64,000 nt of DNA, from NCBI RefSeq assembly GCF_016653635.2, contig NZ_CP067420.1, forward strand, positions 5,172,001 to 5,236,000, read 5' to 3'. Below the pieces are notes generated by a model. The model did no database searches and was not told the DNA's origin. It was given only the letters and a program-made list of their open reading frames with translations. Made by a program: the position numbers and the translations under genes. Shown here one piece after another: positions 1 through 8,570 of the stretch (its first letter is position 1; each line of letters opens with the position of its first letter). The stretch comes from Skermanella sp. TT6. Lineage in GTDB: Bacteria > Pseudomonadota > Alphaproteobacteria > Azospirillales > Azospirillaceae.

Positions 1-1199
1 TAGGTGTAGTCCAGCTCCAGCAGGATCTTCCGGCCGCCGGCCGGCAGCGTGTCGGCCGGCAGGTTCAGCTCCAGGCCCGTGCGCGCCTCGGTGCCGTTGC
101 TGATCCCGCCCGAAACCGTCTGCAGTTCCCGGAAGCGGTAGCTGCGGCCTGGCTCCTGCAGCGGGCGGGTCCGCCGCTCGGACTGCCGGACCGCCGCGGC
201 CTCCCAGTCCGCTGCGGCGGGCAGGACCGCCGACGGATCGGCGAACGCGCTTGCCGCCGCCAGGACCTCGGCATCGTTCCGCCCGGTGACGATCAGCAGC
301 GGGCCGGCTCCCGGCATGCCGCGCAGGGCGACATGCGGACCGGAAACCCCGTCCAGGTCGCCGAAGGCGGCCACCAGGCCGCGCAGCGCCTCGACGGTGC
401 CGATCAGCACCTTGCCGTCGCGGCCGGCCAGGGCTCCGGCCTCCGCCGTCCGGTGGCGCACCGCGATGCCGCTGTCCGGCATCCGCAGCGAGAAGCCCTG
501 GGCGACCAGGGCGCCGGCCTTCAGCGTGGCCCCGGTCCGTCCGGCGGGCGTCAGCAGCTCGATCCGCTCGGCGCCGGCCCCGAAGAAGGAAGCCGGATCG
601 GCCAGCCCGGCAAGGGTGCGGTCGCGCCCGCCATGGATCGTTTCCAGCGCGATGTAGGAGTTGGCCGGATCGAGCCGGGTCCACAGCGCCGCCGAGCTGT
701 CGGCGTCGCACCCCCGGCTGTTCTCCTGCTGGACCCACAGGGACAGCTGGTTCTGGCCGGGCACCAGGAGCTCCGGCGGCAGGACGATGTCGGCCCGCAG
801 CGCGTCGTCGCCACCGGTCAGCGGCAGCTGGGCGATGCCCTGCTGGTTCAGGTAGACCCACATCCTGGAGCGTTCGGACACTACGGCGTCGGCCGTCTGG
901 TAGACCAGCCGCAGCCGGGCGTCGCGCACGTCGGCTCCGGCCTCGACCGGCACGCGGAACTGGAGCTGGCCGGCCTGGCCGCGCAGTTCGAGCTGGCCGC
1001 CCTGGTTGTCCACCGCCCGCAGCGGGATCACCCTCAGGTCGGTGCCGGCCGCCGCTCCGGCCGCGGCCGGTTCGGTGACGGCGGCGGGTGCGGCGGCGGT
1101 GGCGGGTGCGTTGGCGGCGGCCCCGGCGGCGCTCGGATACAGGACGGCGCCCAGACCGATCATCAGGGCCATCTTGGCGGTGTACAGTCTGTTCACCAT
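1..1199 (-). CDS. bcsB: Cellulose synthase regulatory subunit BcsB, 3' part beyond window
   Basis: BcsB is the periplasmic, membrane-anchored partner of BcsA and guides the nascent glucan out of the inner membrane. The ATG at 1199 has an AGAGGA ribosome site about 8 nt upstream, and the protein opens with a hydrophobic signal (KMALMIGLGAVLY). The frame stays open to the left edge. Family-like features seen are an early jelly-roll-type stretch (LELRGQAGQLQFRVPVEAGA), a YLNQQGIAQLPL strand, and the conserved CDADSSAALWTRLDPANSY region near residue 180. The gene follows bcsA by 59 bp on the same strand, the usual bcsA-bcsB order. Recognition rests on these motifs plus position; the C-terminal anchor lies outside the window. 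Confidence 0.85.
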   Translation of the reverse strand, partial: MVNRLYTAKMALMIGLGAVLYPSAAGAAANAPATAAAPAAVTEPAAAGAAAGTDLRVIPLRAVDNQGGQLELRGQAGQLQFRVPVEAGADVRDARLRLVYQTADAVVSERSRMWVYLNQQGIAQLPLTGGDDALRADIVLPPELLVPGQNQLSLWVQQENSRGCDADSSAALWTRLDPANSYIALETIHGGRDRTLAGLADPASFFGAGAERIELLTPAGRTGATLKAGALVAQGFSLRMPDSGIAVRHRTAEAGALAGRDGKVLIGTVEALRGLVAAFGDLDGVSGPHVALRGMPGAGPLLIVTGRNDAEVLAAASAFADPSAVLPAAADWEAAAVRQSERRTRPLQEPGRSYRFRELQTVSGGISNGTEARTGLELNLPADTLPAGGRKILLELDYT

Positions 1200-1258
1200 G
1201 ATCTCATTCCTCTGGAGATACTTCCCCGGAGCCTTGGGCCCCGGGAGTATTCGACCGG

Positions 1259-3550
1259 TCAGCGGCCGATCGGCTGTTCGAAGGAAGCGGCGCCCAGGGC
1301 CTCGGCCCGGCGGGAGGAGGGCCGGGCGGCACCGGCCATCGCCAGCGACCGCTTGAGGCCGCGCAGGAAGAGGCGCAGCACGCCCACCAGGATCGGCACC
1401 CGCTTCCGGCGGCTCTCCTGGAACGCGACCCAGACCGCGCTGTCGCCATAGCACAGGCGGACCAGGTCGCCGTCGTCCTCGGCGTCGCGGGGCATGTAGC
1501 GGACGTCCAGGACCAGGCCGTGCCCGGCGGCCGGCGCGCTGCCCACGACCATCACGGGGATGCTGCTCAGCTCGTCGCGGCCCGGCACGACCAGCTGTAC
1601 CGCCGCCTTGCCGCCGGCCAGCGCCAGGGCCTGGGCCTGGACGCCCTCGACCAGGATGCGGCCGGTCTCGATCGTGGTCTCGACCAGGGTCGCCCGGACC
1701 GCGCCCTCGGGGGTGATCAGGTTCAGCGGCTTGGACCGGGGGATGGCGCCGGCCACCTGGTGGCGGGCCCGTTCGTACATCACGCCGAAGGCGCCGGTCG
1801 CCAGCACGATGTTGACCAGGTGCCAGACCATGACGATCATCAGGTGCTCGCGCTCCAGCGGGAAGTGGATCCAGCGGTAGACGCCGATCGCGGTGGTGCC
1901 GAGCAGGACCGCGAGGATCACGGCGAACGGCTTGGCCAGCTGCGAGACGAAGTTCTGGTCCACCGTCTCGGCCTTGGGCGTCACCTTGAAGGTCGGCTTC
2001 CGGGGATTGACGAGGACCGAGAGCAGGGCGCCGAAGGTGAACACCGCCTGGAGCAGTTCGTAGAGGTCGGAGACGAAGGGCCGGCGATGCCTGCCGAACA
2101 GGTAGTTGCTCATGGTCAGCGAGCAGACCACGTGGAACACCGCGAAGGCGTAGAATTCCTCCAGGTTGGCTTCGAACACCTTCAGGCCGAAGACAAGATA
2201 GAACAGCGGCGCCACCAGGAAGACCAGCCGGGCGAACGGGAACAGCCAGAAGGTCGAGCTGCTGAGGTAGCACAGGCGCTGGGCCAGCGTCAGGCCCCGC
2301 TTGAAGGCCGGGTTCTTCAGCAGCAGGATCTGGAACATGCCCTGGGCCCAGCGGGTCCGCTGCACGACGAAGGACGAGAAGGTCTCGGGCGACAGGCCGG
2401 CCACCATCGGGCGGTCGACATAGATGCTCTTGTAGCCCTTGGCGTGCAGGTCCAGCGCCGTCTCGGCGTCCTCGGTGATCGAGGTGCCGGCGATGCCGCC
2501 GACCGACATCAGGTGCGATCGGCGCAGCACGGCGGCCGAACCGCAGAAGAAGGACGCGTTCCAGCTGTCCAGGCCCTTCTGGATCACGCCGTAGAACATC
2601 TCGTTCTCGCCGGGCTCGGAACCGAAGGTGCCGAGATTGTGCTCGACCGGGTCGGGATTGATGAAGAAGTGCGGCGTCTGCACCAGGAACAGGTCCGGGT
2701 CCTTCAGGAAATGCCCGACCGTGCGCTGCAGGATGTCCTGGGTCGGCACATGGTCGGCGTCCAGGATCAGGATCAGGTCGCCCGACGTATGGGCCAGCGC
2801 CGCGTTGATGTTGCCGGCCTTGGCCGAGTTGTTGCGCTCCCGGGTCAGGTAGTTGACGCCCAGTTCCTCGCACAGGGCCTTCAGGGTCTCGTGCCGGTCC
2901 AGCGCCTCGGCCGCCTTGCGCGGGTCGGCGTCCGAACGCTTCTGGACCGTGCCGCCGTCGTCCAGCAGGTGGATGGCCAGCTTCTCCGCCGGATAGGCCA
3001 CCTGGGTCGCCGCCATCAGGGTGACGCGCAGCAGCTCCGGCTCCTCGTTGTAGCTCGGCACCAGGATATCGACGGTCGGCAGCCGGTCCGGGTCCTGCGG
3101 CAGCGGCGCGTCGGCCCGGTTCAGCGGCCGGATATTGACGAACAGGCCGAGCATGTAGACGACCATGCCCTGCAGTTCGGCCAGGTACAGCAGCAGGCCG
3201 GCGATGAAGCCGGAGCTGTCGACCGGCGGGATGGTGTAGAGCGTGCGCCAGGTGAAATAGCGGATCGACACGAAGGCGACCAGCAGGATCAGCAGGACCC
3301 GGACCGCGCCGACGGGCTTGAAGAGGTGCAGCACGGCGAGCCCGGCCAGCGCCGCGGCGCCGAGCAGGTACTGGCCTTCGAGCCCGACGTCCTGGGCGGC
3401 GAACCAGACCAGGGCCACGGCGTGGACGGTCCACAGCAAGGTCAGGGCCAGCGGCGTGCGCCGGTGCGGCGCGGGTGCCCGGCGGACCGCGCCGGCTCCG
3501 GCGGGCCTTGTCTTCCTGGCTGCCGCCGCGGTGGAGATGAGGTGGTTCAT
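1259..3550 (-). CDS. bcsA: Cellulose synthase catalytic subunit BcsA (UDP-forming)
   Basis: A GT2 processive glycosyltransferase that polymerises UDP-glucose into beta-1,4-glucan and exports it through the inner membrane. It has 763 residues, within the family range. Four membrane segments lie in roughly residues 34-140. The catalytic domain shows DDG (197-199), DAD (264-266), TED (359-361, catalytic base) and QRTRW (397-401). The gating-loop motif appears as FKVTPK (521-526), and more membrane segments fill about 420-590. A C-terminal PilZ-like region (about 600-690) is expected to bind cyclic di-GMP. However, I do not see the usual R-x3-R followed by D/N-x-S-x2-G: the corresponding stretch reads RARHQVAGAIPR and TTIETG. 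The start lies 15 bp after the bcsN stop, so the gene is probably co-transcribed with bcsN and bcsB. Confidence 0.95.
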   Translation of the reverse strand: MNHLISTAAAARKTRPAGAGAVRRAPAPHRRTPLALTLLWTVHAVALVWFAAQDVGLEGQYLLGAAALAGLAVLHLFKPVGAVRVLLILLVAFVSIRYFTWRTLYTIPPVDSSGFIAGLLLYLAELQGMVVYMLGLFVNIRPLNRADAPLPQDPDRLPTVDILVPSYNEEPELLRVTLMAATQVAYPAEKLAIHLLDDGGTVQKRSDADPRKAAEALDRHETLKALCEELGVNYLTRERNNSAKAGNINAALAHTSGDLILILDADHVPTQDILQRTVGHFLKDPDLFLVQTPHFFINPDPVEHNLGTFGSEPGENEMFYGVIQKGLDSWNASFFCGSAAVLRRSHLMSVGGIAGTSITEDAETALDLHAKGYKSIYVDRPMVAGLSPETFSSFVVQRTRWAQGMFQILLLKNPAFKRGLTLAQRLCYLSSSTFWLFPFARLVFLVAPLFYLVFGLKVFEANLEEFYAFAVFHVVCSLTMSNYLFGRHRRPFVSDLYELLQAVFTFGALLSVLVNPRKPTFKVTPKAETVDQNFVSQLAKPFAVILAVLLGTTAIGVYRWIHFPLEREHLMIVMVWHLVNIVLATGAFGVMYERARHQVAGAIPRSKPLNLITPEGAVRATLVETTIETGRILVEGVQAQALALAGGKAAVQLVVPGRDELSSIPVMVVGSAPAAGHGLVLDVRYMPRDAEDDGDLVRLCYGDSAVWVAFQESRRKRVPILVGVLRLFLRGLKRSLAMAGAARPSSRRAEALGAASFEQPIGR

Positions 3551-3565
3551 GTCAGGTGTCCCGGC

Positions 3566-4228
3566 TCACAGGTCGAGGCGAAGGGAATCGAAGGCCGCGA
3601 TCAGTTCGGCCGGCTGGGCCCGGGCGTCGCACACCCGCATCTGGATGCCGGCGCGGCGCGGCGCGGCGCCGCCGGCCTGGCGCAGGTCGGTGCCGTCGAG
3701 CACCTGCCAGGCCAGGACGCATTTCGCCTGCCCCGGATAGTCCGCCGAGACGTACCCGTAGAGCCCGTAGCCGTTCTTGCGGATCTGCGGTTCGCCCTGA
3801 AGGACGGCGCGCGGCAGCATCTCGGCGATCAGGTGGTTCAGCGATGCCGGTTCCATGGCGTAGCGGCCGACCTTGGCGGCATGCACGTCGGCCTGGAAGA
3901 TGCTGGACGGGCCGTAGTCGAAGGCCGCGACCAGCTCGTTGTCTCCCGGCACCGCGGTGTTGTTCGGGAGCGTCAGCGTCTGGACCAGCTCGCCCTGGGA
4001 GGTCCGGAACTCGCGGGCCGCCAGGGCGCCCGGGGACGCCGGGACGTCCGCGGACGCCGGGGCGGCGAGCGCCACGCGGGCGCGGCCCGCTTCGATCGGC
4101 ACCCATCGGCCGACGTCGCCGGATACCGCGGCGGCCGGATACGGGTCGGGGTTGGTGACGCAGGCGGAAGTCATCAGGGCGGCGGCGACGGCCGAGGCGG
4201 CGGCGATGCGGCGGAGGATTGGGGTCAC
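3566..4228 (-). CDS. bcsN: Cellulose biosynthesis protein BcsN (lipoprotein-like)
   Basis: A 220-residue exported protein with a lipobox-like signal end (ALMTSAC, Cys about 23). It sits directly upstream of bcsA, where Rhizobiales and Rhodospirillales cellulose operons carry bcsN. The body holds an early REFRTSQGELVQTLTL strand, a NNTAVPGDNEL turn, and a late GYVSADYPGQAKCVLAWQ segment with two further cysteines, resembling BcsN as I know it. The molecular role of BcsN is not established; it is thought to assist export or assembly of the polymer. The start is GTG, and its codon overlaps the stop of the upstream gene (GTGA, 4225-4228), implying translational coupling. The family name is inferred from recall plus context; a generic lipoprotein is the alternative. 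Confidence 0.7.
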   Translation of the reverse strand: MTPILRRIAAASAVAAALMTSACVTNPDPYPAAAVSGDVGRWVPIEAGRARVALAAPASADVPASPGALAAREFRTSQGELVQTLTLPNNTAVPGDNELVAAFDYGPSSIFQADVHAAKVGRYAMEPASLNHLIAEMLPRAVLQGEPQIRKNGYGLYGYVSADYPGQAKCVLAWQVLDGTDLRQAGGAAPRRAGIQMRVCDARAQPAELIAAFDSLRLDL

Positions 4229-4827
4229 GATACGCTCCTGGGGAACCTGGGCTGGCCGGCGCCGATCACCTGTGTCAGGTCGGTCACCGCCTTGCCGAGC
4301 CGGTCGATCTGTCCGTTGATCCGGGCTTCGGGGGAGTTCTGGTCCTGCGGCTGGTCACGAAGCACCATGGCGCGCATGAGGTCGAGAAGCTGCTTCTCGC
4401 GGCTGTCCAGGAACTGCAGGAACAGCTTCGTCGTCTCCAGCGCGCCGTCCTGGGCCGGCGCCGGCGGGGCTGGAGCCGGAGCCGGTGCCGGCGCCGGTGC
4501 CGGCGTCTCCGCCCCCGACCGGGCGCGGGGCGGATCGGCGGCCGAATCGGGTTCGGGCTTCCGCGCATCGGCGGGATCGGCGGGCTCCCCGATCGCGGCC
4601 ATCGCCTCGATCGACAGCCGGTGGTACTCGGCGCGGAAGTCGGCCCCGCGCTCGCGCGCCCGGCCGATGGCGCGGGCGAAACCCGATCGGGCGGGACCGG
4701 GCTGGTGCGGAATCTGGGCGAAGCCGGCAGGCTGATGGACGGCGATGCGCCGGTTGACCGCATCGAGCGCCTGGTCCAGCAGAAGGGACTCTTTCGTGGA
4801 GGAAACGGTCCGGGATTCGGTAGACAT
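4225..4827 (-). CDS. Hypothetical protein of the cellulose operon
   Basis: A 200-residue soluble protein that I do not recognise. The ATG at 4827 is preceded by GGAG at a 7-nt spacing. The N-terminal half is charged and helical (LLLDQALDAVNRRIAVHQ). The middle is a low-complexity Ala/Pro linker of about 20 residues. The C-terminal part looks like an amphipathic helix or coiled coil (LFLQFLDSREKQLLDLMRAM, then QIDRLGKAVTDLTQVIG). There is no signal peptide or membrane segment. It lies between the LuxR-type regulator (11 bp upstream) and bcsN (4-bp overlap), so it is almost certainly translated with the cellulose genes. By position it could be a cytoplasmic scaffold or localisation factor for the synthase, but nothing in the sequence proves this. 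Confidence 0.75.
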   Translation of the reverse strand: MSTESRTVSSTKESLLLDQALDAVNRRIAVHQPAGFAQIPHQPGPARSGFARAIGRARERGADFRAEYHRLSIEAMAAIGEPADPADARKPEPDSAADPPRARSGAETPAPAPAPAPAPAPPAPAQDGALETTKLFLQFLDSREKQLLDLMRAMVLRDQPQDQNSPEARINGQIDRLGKAVTDLTQVIGAGQPRFPRSVS

Positions 4828-4838
4828 TGGATACTCCG

Positions 4839-5564
4839 TTACGCGTTCTGATCGCCGCCTTCCAGGGCGGCCCGGCGCTGCGCCAGGGCGGGTCCGTGGC
4901 GCCAGGCGAAGATCGCGGCCTCGGTGCGGTTGCGGCATTGCAGCCGCGCCAGCAGCTGGCGCACCAGGAGCTTGGTGGTCGGCAGGGTGGCGCCGATGGC
5001 GCCGGAGATCTCCTCGTCGGTCATGCCCTGCTCGAGGAGCGGCAGCAGCGCCAGATGCGATGCGCCCAGCGTGTCCAGCAGGCTCAGCCGGTGCTGGTCG
5101 GCGGCCATGACCGAGATCATGGCCGGGGCGACGATCGCGTAGCCGGCGGCGGCCAGGTTCAGCTTGGCGCGCAGGTCGTCGGCCGAGCCGCTCCAGACCA
5201 GCCAGCCGTCGAGCAGGGTGACGAACTCGCGCACCCGGCCGAGCTGGCTCGGCATGAAGACGCCCAGCGTGTGGATGCCGCGCATCAACCCCGCGTTGCC
5301 GCTTGAAATGATGTCCTGGAGCCGGTCGAGGGAGCGCACGCTCAGCAGCAGCGTCTCCGAGCTCCAGCGAAGCGTTTCCAGATCCTGCAGCCCGTCGATC
5401 CGGCGCACCCTGAAGCCGATGATCTCGGTCAAGGCCGGCTGGACCTGGGGCAGCGCCGTCAGGCAACGCTTGAACGCGGCGAAGCTCTTGCCGGTCTGAC
5501 CTTCCGAGCTCGGACGAAGTCCGGGCGTGGCGGCGCCGCGGGCCGCAGATGACAGGTTTGACAC
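4839..5564 (-). CDS. LuxR-family transcriptional regulator, first gene of cellulose operon
   Basis: A 241-residue protein whose C-terminal about 60 residues form a GerE/LuxR-type helix-turn-helix (MTDEEISGAIGATLPTTKLL followed by VRQLLARLQCRNRTEAAIFA). Here the usual Thr-Val-x-x-His of the recognition helix is replaced by TTKLLV. The N-terminal about 170 residues match no sensor domain I recognise. The GTG start at 5564 has AAGGA about 8 nt upstream. The gene leads the unit LuxR-hypothetical-bcsN-bcsA-bcsB with only an 11-bp gap, so it probably controls cellulose production or at least is co-expressed with it. The 650-bp AT-richer region upstream would carry the operon promoter. Confidence 0.85.
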   Translation of the reverse strand: MSNLSSAARGAATPGLRPSSEGQTGKSFAAFKRCLTALPQVQPALTEIIGFRVRRIDGLQDLETLRWSSETLLLSVRSLDRLQDIISSGNAGLMRGIHTLGVFMPSQLGRVREFVTLLDGWLVWSGSADDLRAKLNLAAAGYAIVAPAMISVMAADQHRLSLLDTLGASHLALLPLLEQGMTDEEISGAIGATLPTTKLLVRQLLARLQCRNRTEAAIFAWRHGPALAQRRAALEGGDQNA

Positions 5565-6221
5565 TCTACTGTCCTTTGGGTTGCTGTAATGTCGACGGGC
5601 CGGCTGATACTTGCTTCGCGGCTGCGTCCATTGTTGCTGGCAGGCTGGTCTTCTCGTCCTGTACTCACCGATCGAACGGTCGGGATCGCCTATCCGTTCG
5701 CACGATCTTTGTACCAGCTCTAATCCGAAAATGCGGGGAGAACATGAAGCATTTTAATTATTTTTTAAGCTAACCCGCGAGCTAGTTGCAGGTGCTATAG
5801 ATTCTCTCGAAAGGGGTACGATCCTGCACGGATTGGTGGCGCTGCCCGAATCGCATTCCGGTCAGGGTCAGGCTGACGACTTGCGAATCAGGTCCGCTGG
5901 CTGCCCGTACTGGTCGTTACCCTTTATCCAGAAGCATGCAGGATAAACACTTGCTCTATCATCATGACCTGACTTGATCCCGTGCGGATTGTGACATATG
6001 GAATGGATGTCCCATGCGGAGAAAAACAATACTTGTTCTCTCGCGAACGCAAAGAGCGCGATCACAAGCACCAGGACCGCTACCTATTGCACGCCGTTCC
6101 ACATGACGGGACCCTGACCATCCGCTTCGACCTCAACGCCCAACGTTACGCTGAGGAGGCGTCCGGATTGCAACTCTGGGAACGGTGCCGCGGCGGGTAA
6201 CAGGAAGGATTTGGAGGAGCG
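5565..6221. other. AT-richer intergenic region between the cellulose operon and the HD/YwgA island
   Basis: About 650 bp between divergent units. GC is clearly lower than in the flanks; for example 5749-5770 is an A/T run. It should hold promoters in both directions. A weak possible short gene lies at 6003-6200 (plus, 65 aa, ATG at 6003, an earlier GTG at 5982). It reads like a protein (DGTLTIRFDLNAQRYAEEAS) and ends 21 bp before the well-supported start at 6222, but it has no ribosome site and no recognised family. I leave it uncalled; it may be a decayed upstream cistron. Confidence 0.5.
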
Positions 6222-6455
6222 ATGGCATTGGATGAGAGCGTGTTCATGCATGGGCGTAGTGCCGAACTGATCACTCGGTCCGACCATGGCACGCGGAGCC
6301 GTCCGTTTTCCCGCGATGACATGCCATTCTTTCGGGAAGGCGGCAATGCGACAGCAATGGCAAGGCTTGCGGGCAAGATCATCCGGCAAACTCATGCCGG
6401 AGTGGTGGAAATCGACGTCCGGAAAGCCTGGACCTTCGATGAACCGGGTGCTTGA
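6222..6455 (+). CDS. Small unknown protein, first cistron of the HD/YwgA cassette
   Basis: A 77-residue protein of unknown function. The evidence for translation is strong: a near-perfect GGAGGAG site 5 nt before the ATG, and a TGATG junction (stop 6453-6455, next ATG 6455-6457) that couples it to the HD hydrolase. It is charged and soluble, with no cysteines and no membrane segment. The C-terminal half (IIRQTHAGVVEIDVRKAWTF) looks like a short helix and strand. No homologue is recognised. Its size and place at the head of a coupled cassette fit an inhibitor, antitoxin or regulatory subunit, but this is inference only. A spurious short ORF acting just as a translational leader is the alternative. 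Confidence 0.6.
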   Translation: MALDESVFMHGRSAELITRSDHGTRSRPFSRDDMPFFREGGNATAMARLAGKIIRQTHAGVVEIDVRKAWTFDEPGA

Positions 6456-7894
6456 TGCCCGGTCCGATCAAACCACAGCGCATTCGCGATCCCCTGCACA
6501 ACGTGATCGAGTTCGGATCGGACCAGTTGGAGCATACCCTCTGGCAAGTGATCCAGACGCCCCCGTTCCAACGTCTGCGCCGCATCCGGCAACTTGGGTT
6601 TTCCGAATACGTCTTTCCCGGCGCCACCCACACCCGGTTCTCCCACAGCATCGGCGTGTTCCACACCGCCAGACAGTTGATGGCGATCATCAGAAACCAC
6701 ATCGTCAGAAGTGGCAATCAAGTCGGAGACCACCAGTCGCGGGTCGCGCTGGCAGCGGCCTTGGTGCATGACGTCGGCCACGGCATGTTCAGTCACGCCT
6801 TCGAGGAAATCGGCAAAAAGCTGGAACTACCGATGGCGCGCCATGAGACGGTAAGCGAAGAACTGATACGTGACAGCGAGATCAGCACGGCTTTCCGGCA
6901 TATGGGAAGGGGCTTTGCCGATGATGTGGCGGATGTCATAAAGAGAGGCCGGCCCGGCAACCTCTACGACGCCGTGGTTTCCAGCCAGTTCGACGCCGAC
7001 CGCCTTGATTACATGCGGCGCGACCGGTTGATGACAGGCGTCAGGAACAGCGCCATCGATTTCGACTGGCTGATGGCCAATCTGGAAATCGCGACCGTGC
7101 CTTACGGCATCGACGAACAACCTCTCGAGCCGATCGAGACCTTCGTTCTCGGACCCAAGGCATCCCACGCTGCCGAAACCTACGTCCTCGCCCTCTTCCA
7201 GCTTTATCCGACGGTCTATCATCACAAGACCACCAGGGCGGCGGAAAAGGTCTTCTCGGCCCTGATGCTTCGCCTGATCTCCCTGGTCCGGAACAAGCAG
7301 GTCAATAAGACCGGTTTGCCCAAGACCCATCCCATTGCACGTTTTGCCAGGGAGGCGGATAAGCTGGAGCATGCGCTGGCGCTGGACGATACGGTTTTCT
7401 GGGGAGCGCTCCCGATGCTTGCGGAAGCCGAAGACACCCTCATAAGGGACTGCGCGTCTCGGCTGCGAGACCGCAAATTGCCGAAATGCATCGATATCCG
7501 CAATCGCCTGATCGCCGAGATCGCGCCGCAAGGCACGTTGACGGGGAAATGCGGAGCGGATGGCAAAAAACGCATCGATCGCCTGACCCAACTGATCAAG
7601 GAACGATTGGAGGCATGGTCGGACACCAATTCCACGACCACTCCCCGCATCCTGGTGGATTACGCCTCGCGGACGCCTTACAAGCCCTTCCGACAGACGA
7701 CCGGGCCATTGAACCAGATTCTAATCCGATCCGCAGATGGTAGAATCCTCGACATGGCCCAGTGCTCGTCCGTGGTTTCGGGACTTGAAACCTTTGAACT
7801 GTTCCGTGCGTATGTCCATGAGTCGGATCACGAAGCGCGGGCCGCTGTCGAAGCTGCGATCAGGGATGAACTCGTGAGGAAAGAAGATGCCTGA
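6455..7894 (+). CDS. HD-domain dNTP triphosphohydrolase-like protein (SAMHD1/dGTPase/YwfO type)
   Basis: A 479-residue metal-dependent HD phosphohydrolase of the COG1078 type, related to SAMHD1 and bacterial dGTPases, which hydrolyse dNTPs to deoxynucleoside plus triphosphate. All active-site elements are visible. H64 lies in RFSHSIGV, H105-D106 in LVHDVGHGMFSH (with H109 and H114), and D182 in FDADRLDYMRRD. R183, Y186 and D190 occupy the places of SAMHD1 K312, Y315 and D319. So the enzyme should be catalytically competent, though its substrate is inferred. The start is the ATG in the TGATG junction; a TTG at 6452 is less likely. It overlaps the YwgA-like gene by 8 bp. Codon use is much more A/T-ending than in neighbours, suggesting horizontal acquisition. 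Confidence 0.88.
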   Translation: MPGPIKPQRIRDPLHNVIEFGSDQLEHTLWQVIQTPPFQRLRRIRQLGFSEYVFPGATHTRFSHSIGVFHTARQLMAIIRNHIVRSGNQVGDHQSRVALAAALVHDVGHGMFSHAFEEIGKKLELPMARHETVSEELIRDSEISTAFRHMGRGFADDVADVIKRGRPGNLYDAVVSSQFDADRLDYMRRDRLMTGVRNSAIDFDWLMANLEIATVPYGIDEQPLEPIETFVLGPKASHAAETYVLALFQLYPTVYHHKTTRAAEKVFSALMLRLISLVRNKQVNKTGLPKTHPIARFAREADKLEHALALDDTVFWGALPMLAEAEDTLIRDCASRLRDRKLPKCIDIRNRLIAEIAPQGTLTGKCGADGKKRIDRLTQLIKERLEAWSDTNSTTTPRILVDYASRTPYKPFRQTTGPLNQILIRSADGRILDMAQCSSVVSGLETFELFRAYVHESDHEARAAVEAAIRDELVRKEDA

Positions 7895-8408
7895 CAAGAC
7901 AGATCGCCAGAAGGCTGCGGAGATCGTGCGTGACGCTGGTGGCCAGATCGTGGGACGAACCCGGCTCCAGAAGGTGGCGTACCTCCTCGATCTCGCCGGA
8001 CTCGGGGATGGCTTTCGCTTCGAGTATCACCACTACGGCCCCTATAGCGAGCAACTGGCGGAAGCCGTCAAGATGGCGGAGGCGTTCGACCTCGTTTCCG
8101 AAGAGGAACACAGAGCCAGCTGGGGGGGAACCTATTCCATTTTCAAGGTCACGGACCGGGCCGGAAAAGCCGACATAGGCGATCGCGCGCGTTTTGCTGC
8201 GGCTGCGGCGAAGGTCGATTCGATCGAACTGGAGCTTGCGGCGACCGCCGCCTATCTGGCGGCAGCTGAAAAGTGTCCCGAACCTTGGGAGGAAACCGTC
8301 CGGCGCAAGCCCGAGAAGGCTGCGGGTGGCCGCATCGACCGAGCGAAGGAAGCCTACCGTCAACTCCTCACACTGAATGCCGCGAAACACCTGCCCAAGA
8401 TCGTTTGA
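7887..8408 (+). CDS. YwgA-family protein, partner of the HD hydrolase
   Basis: A 173-residue cytoplasmic protein with the YwgA signature: GGQIVGRTRLQKVAYLLDLA followed by FRFEYHHYGPYSEQLAEAVK. These are a predicted winged-helix-like fold and the conserved HYGPYS motif. The function of YwgA is unknown. In Bacillus subtilis ywgA lies beside ywfO, an HD hydrolase of the same type as the upstream gene (from memory), so the pair appears to be conserved across phyla. Here the ATG lies 8 bp inside the HD gene, giving tight translational coupling. The C-terminal about 70 residues (Ala/Glu-rich helices, then AYRQLLTLNAAKHLPKIV) are less typical. A role as DNA-binding or regulatory partner of the hydrolase is plausible but unproven. 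Confidence 0.8.
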   Translation: MPDKTDRQKAAEIVRDAGGQIVGRTRLQKVAYLLDLAGLGDGFRFEYHHYGPYSEQLAEAVKMAEAFDLVSEEEHRASWGGTYSIFKVTDRAGKADIGDRARFAAAAAKVDSIELELAATAAYLAAAEKCPEPWEETVRRKPEKAAGGRIDRAKEAYRQLLTLNAAKHLPKIV

Positions 8409-8570
8409 GCTCGACAGGGATGCGCCGGGCCGCGGGTCAACCCCGAGGATAGCGAAAGAAGAGGCAAACGCCCTCCGGGGACACTCGATGCTCCAGTACC
8501 CATAACCGTGCCGGACCGCCGCGGACACGATCCCCGCCTCCCGTCCGCACCGGCCCGACCGGGAACAGGA

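Noticed and set aside
1520-4735. A 1071-residue open frame on the plus strand over the cellulose operon
   Set aside because: It is antisense to bcsA/bcsN, which have clear motifs. In high-GC DNA, long frames on the opposite strand are common; its translation is His/Arg/Gln-rich without any domain.
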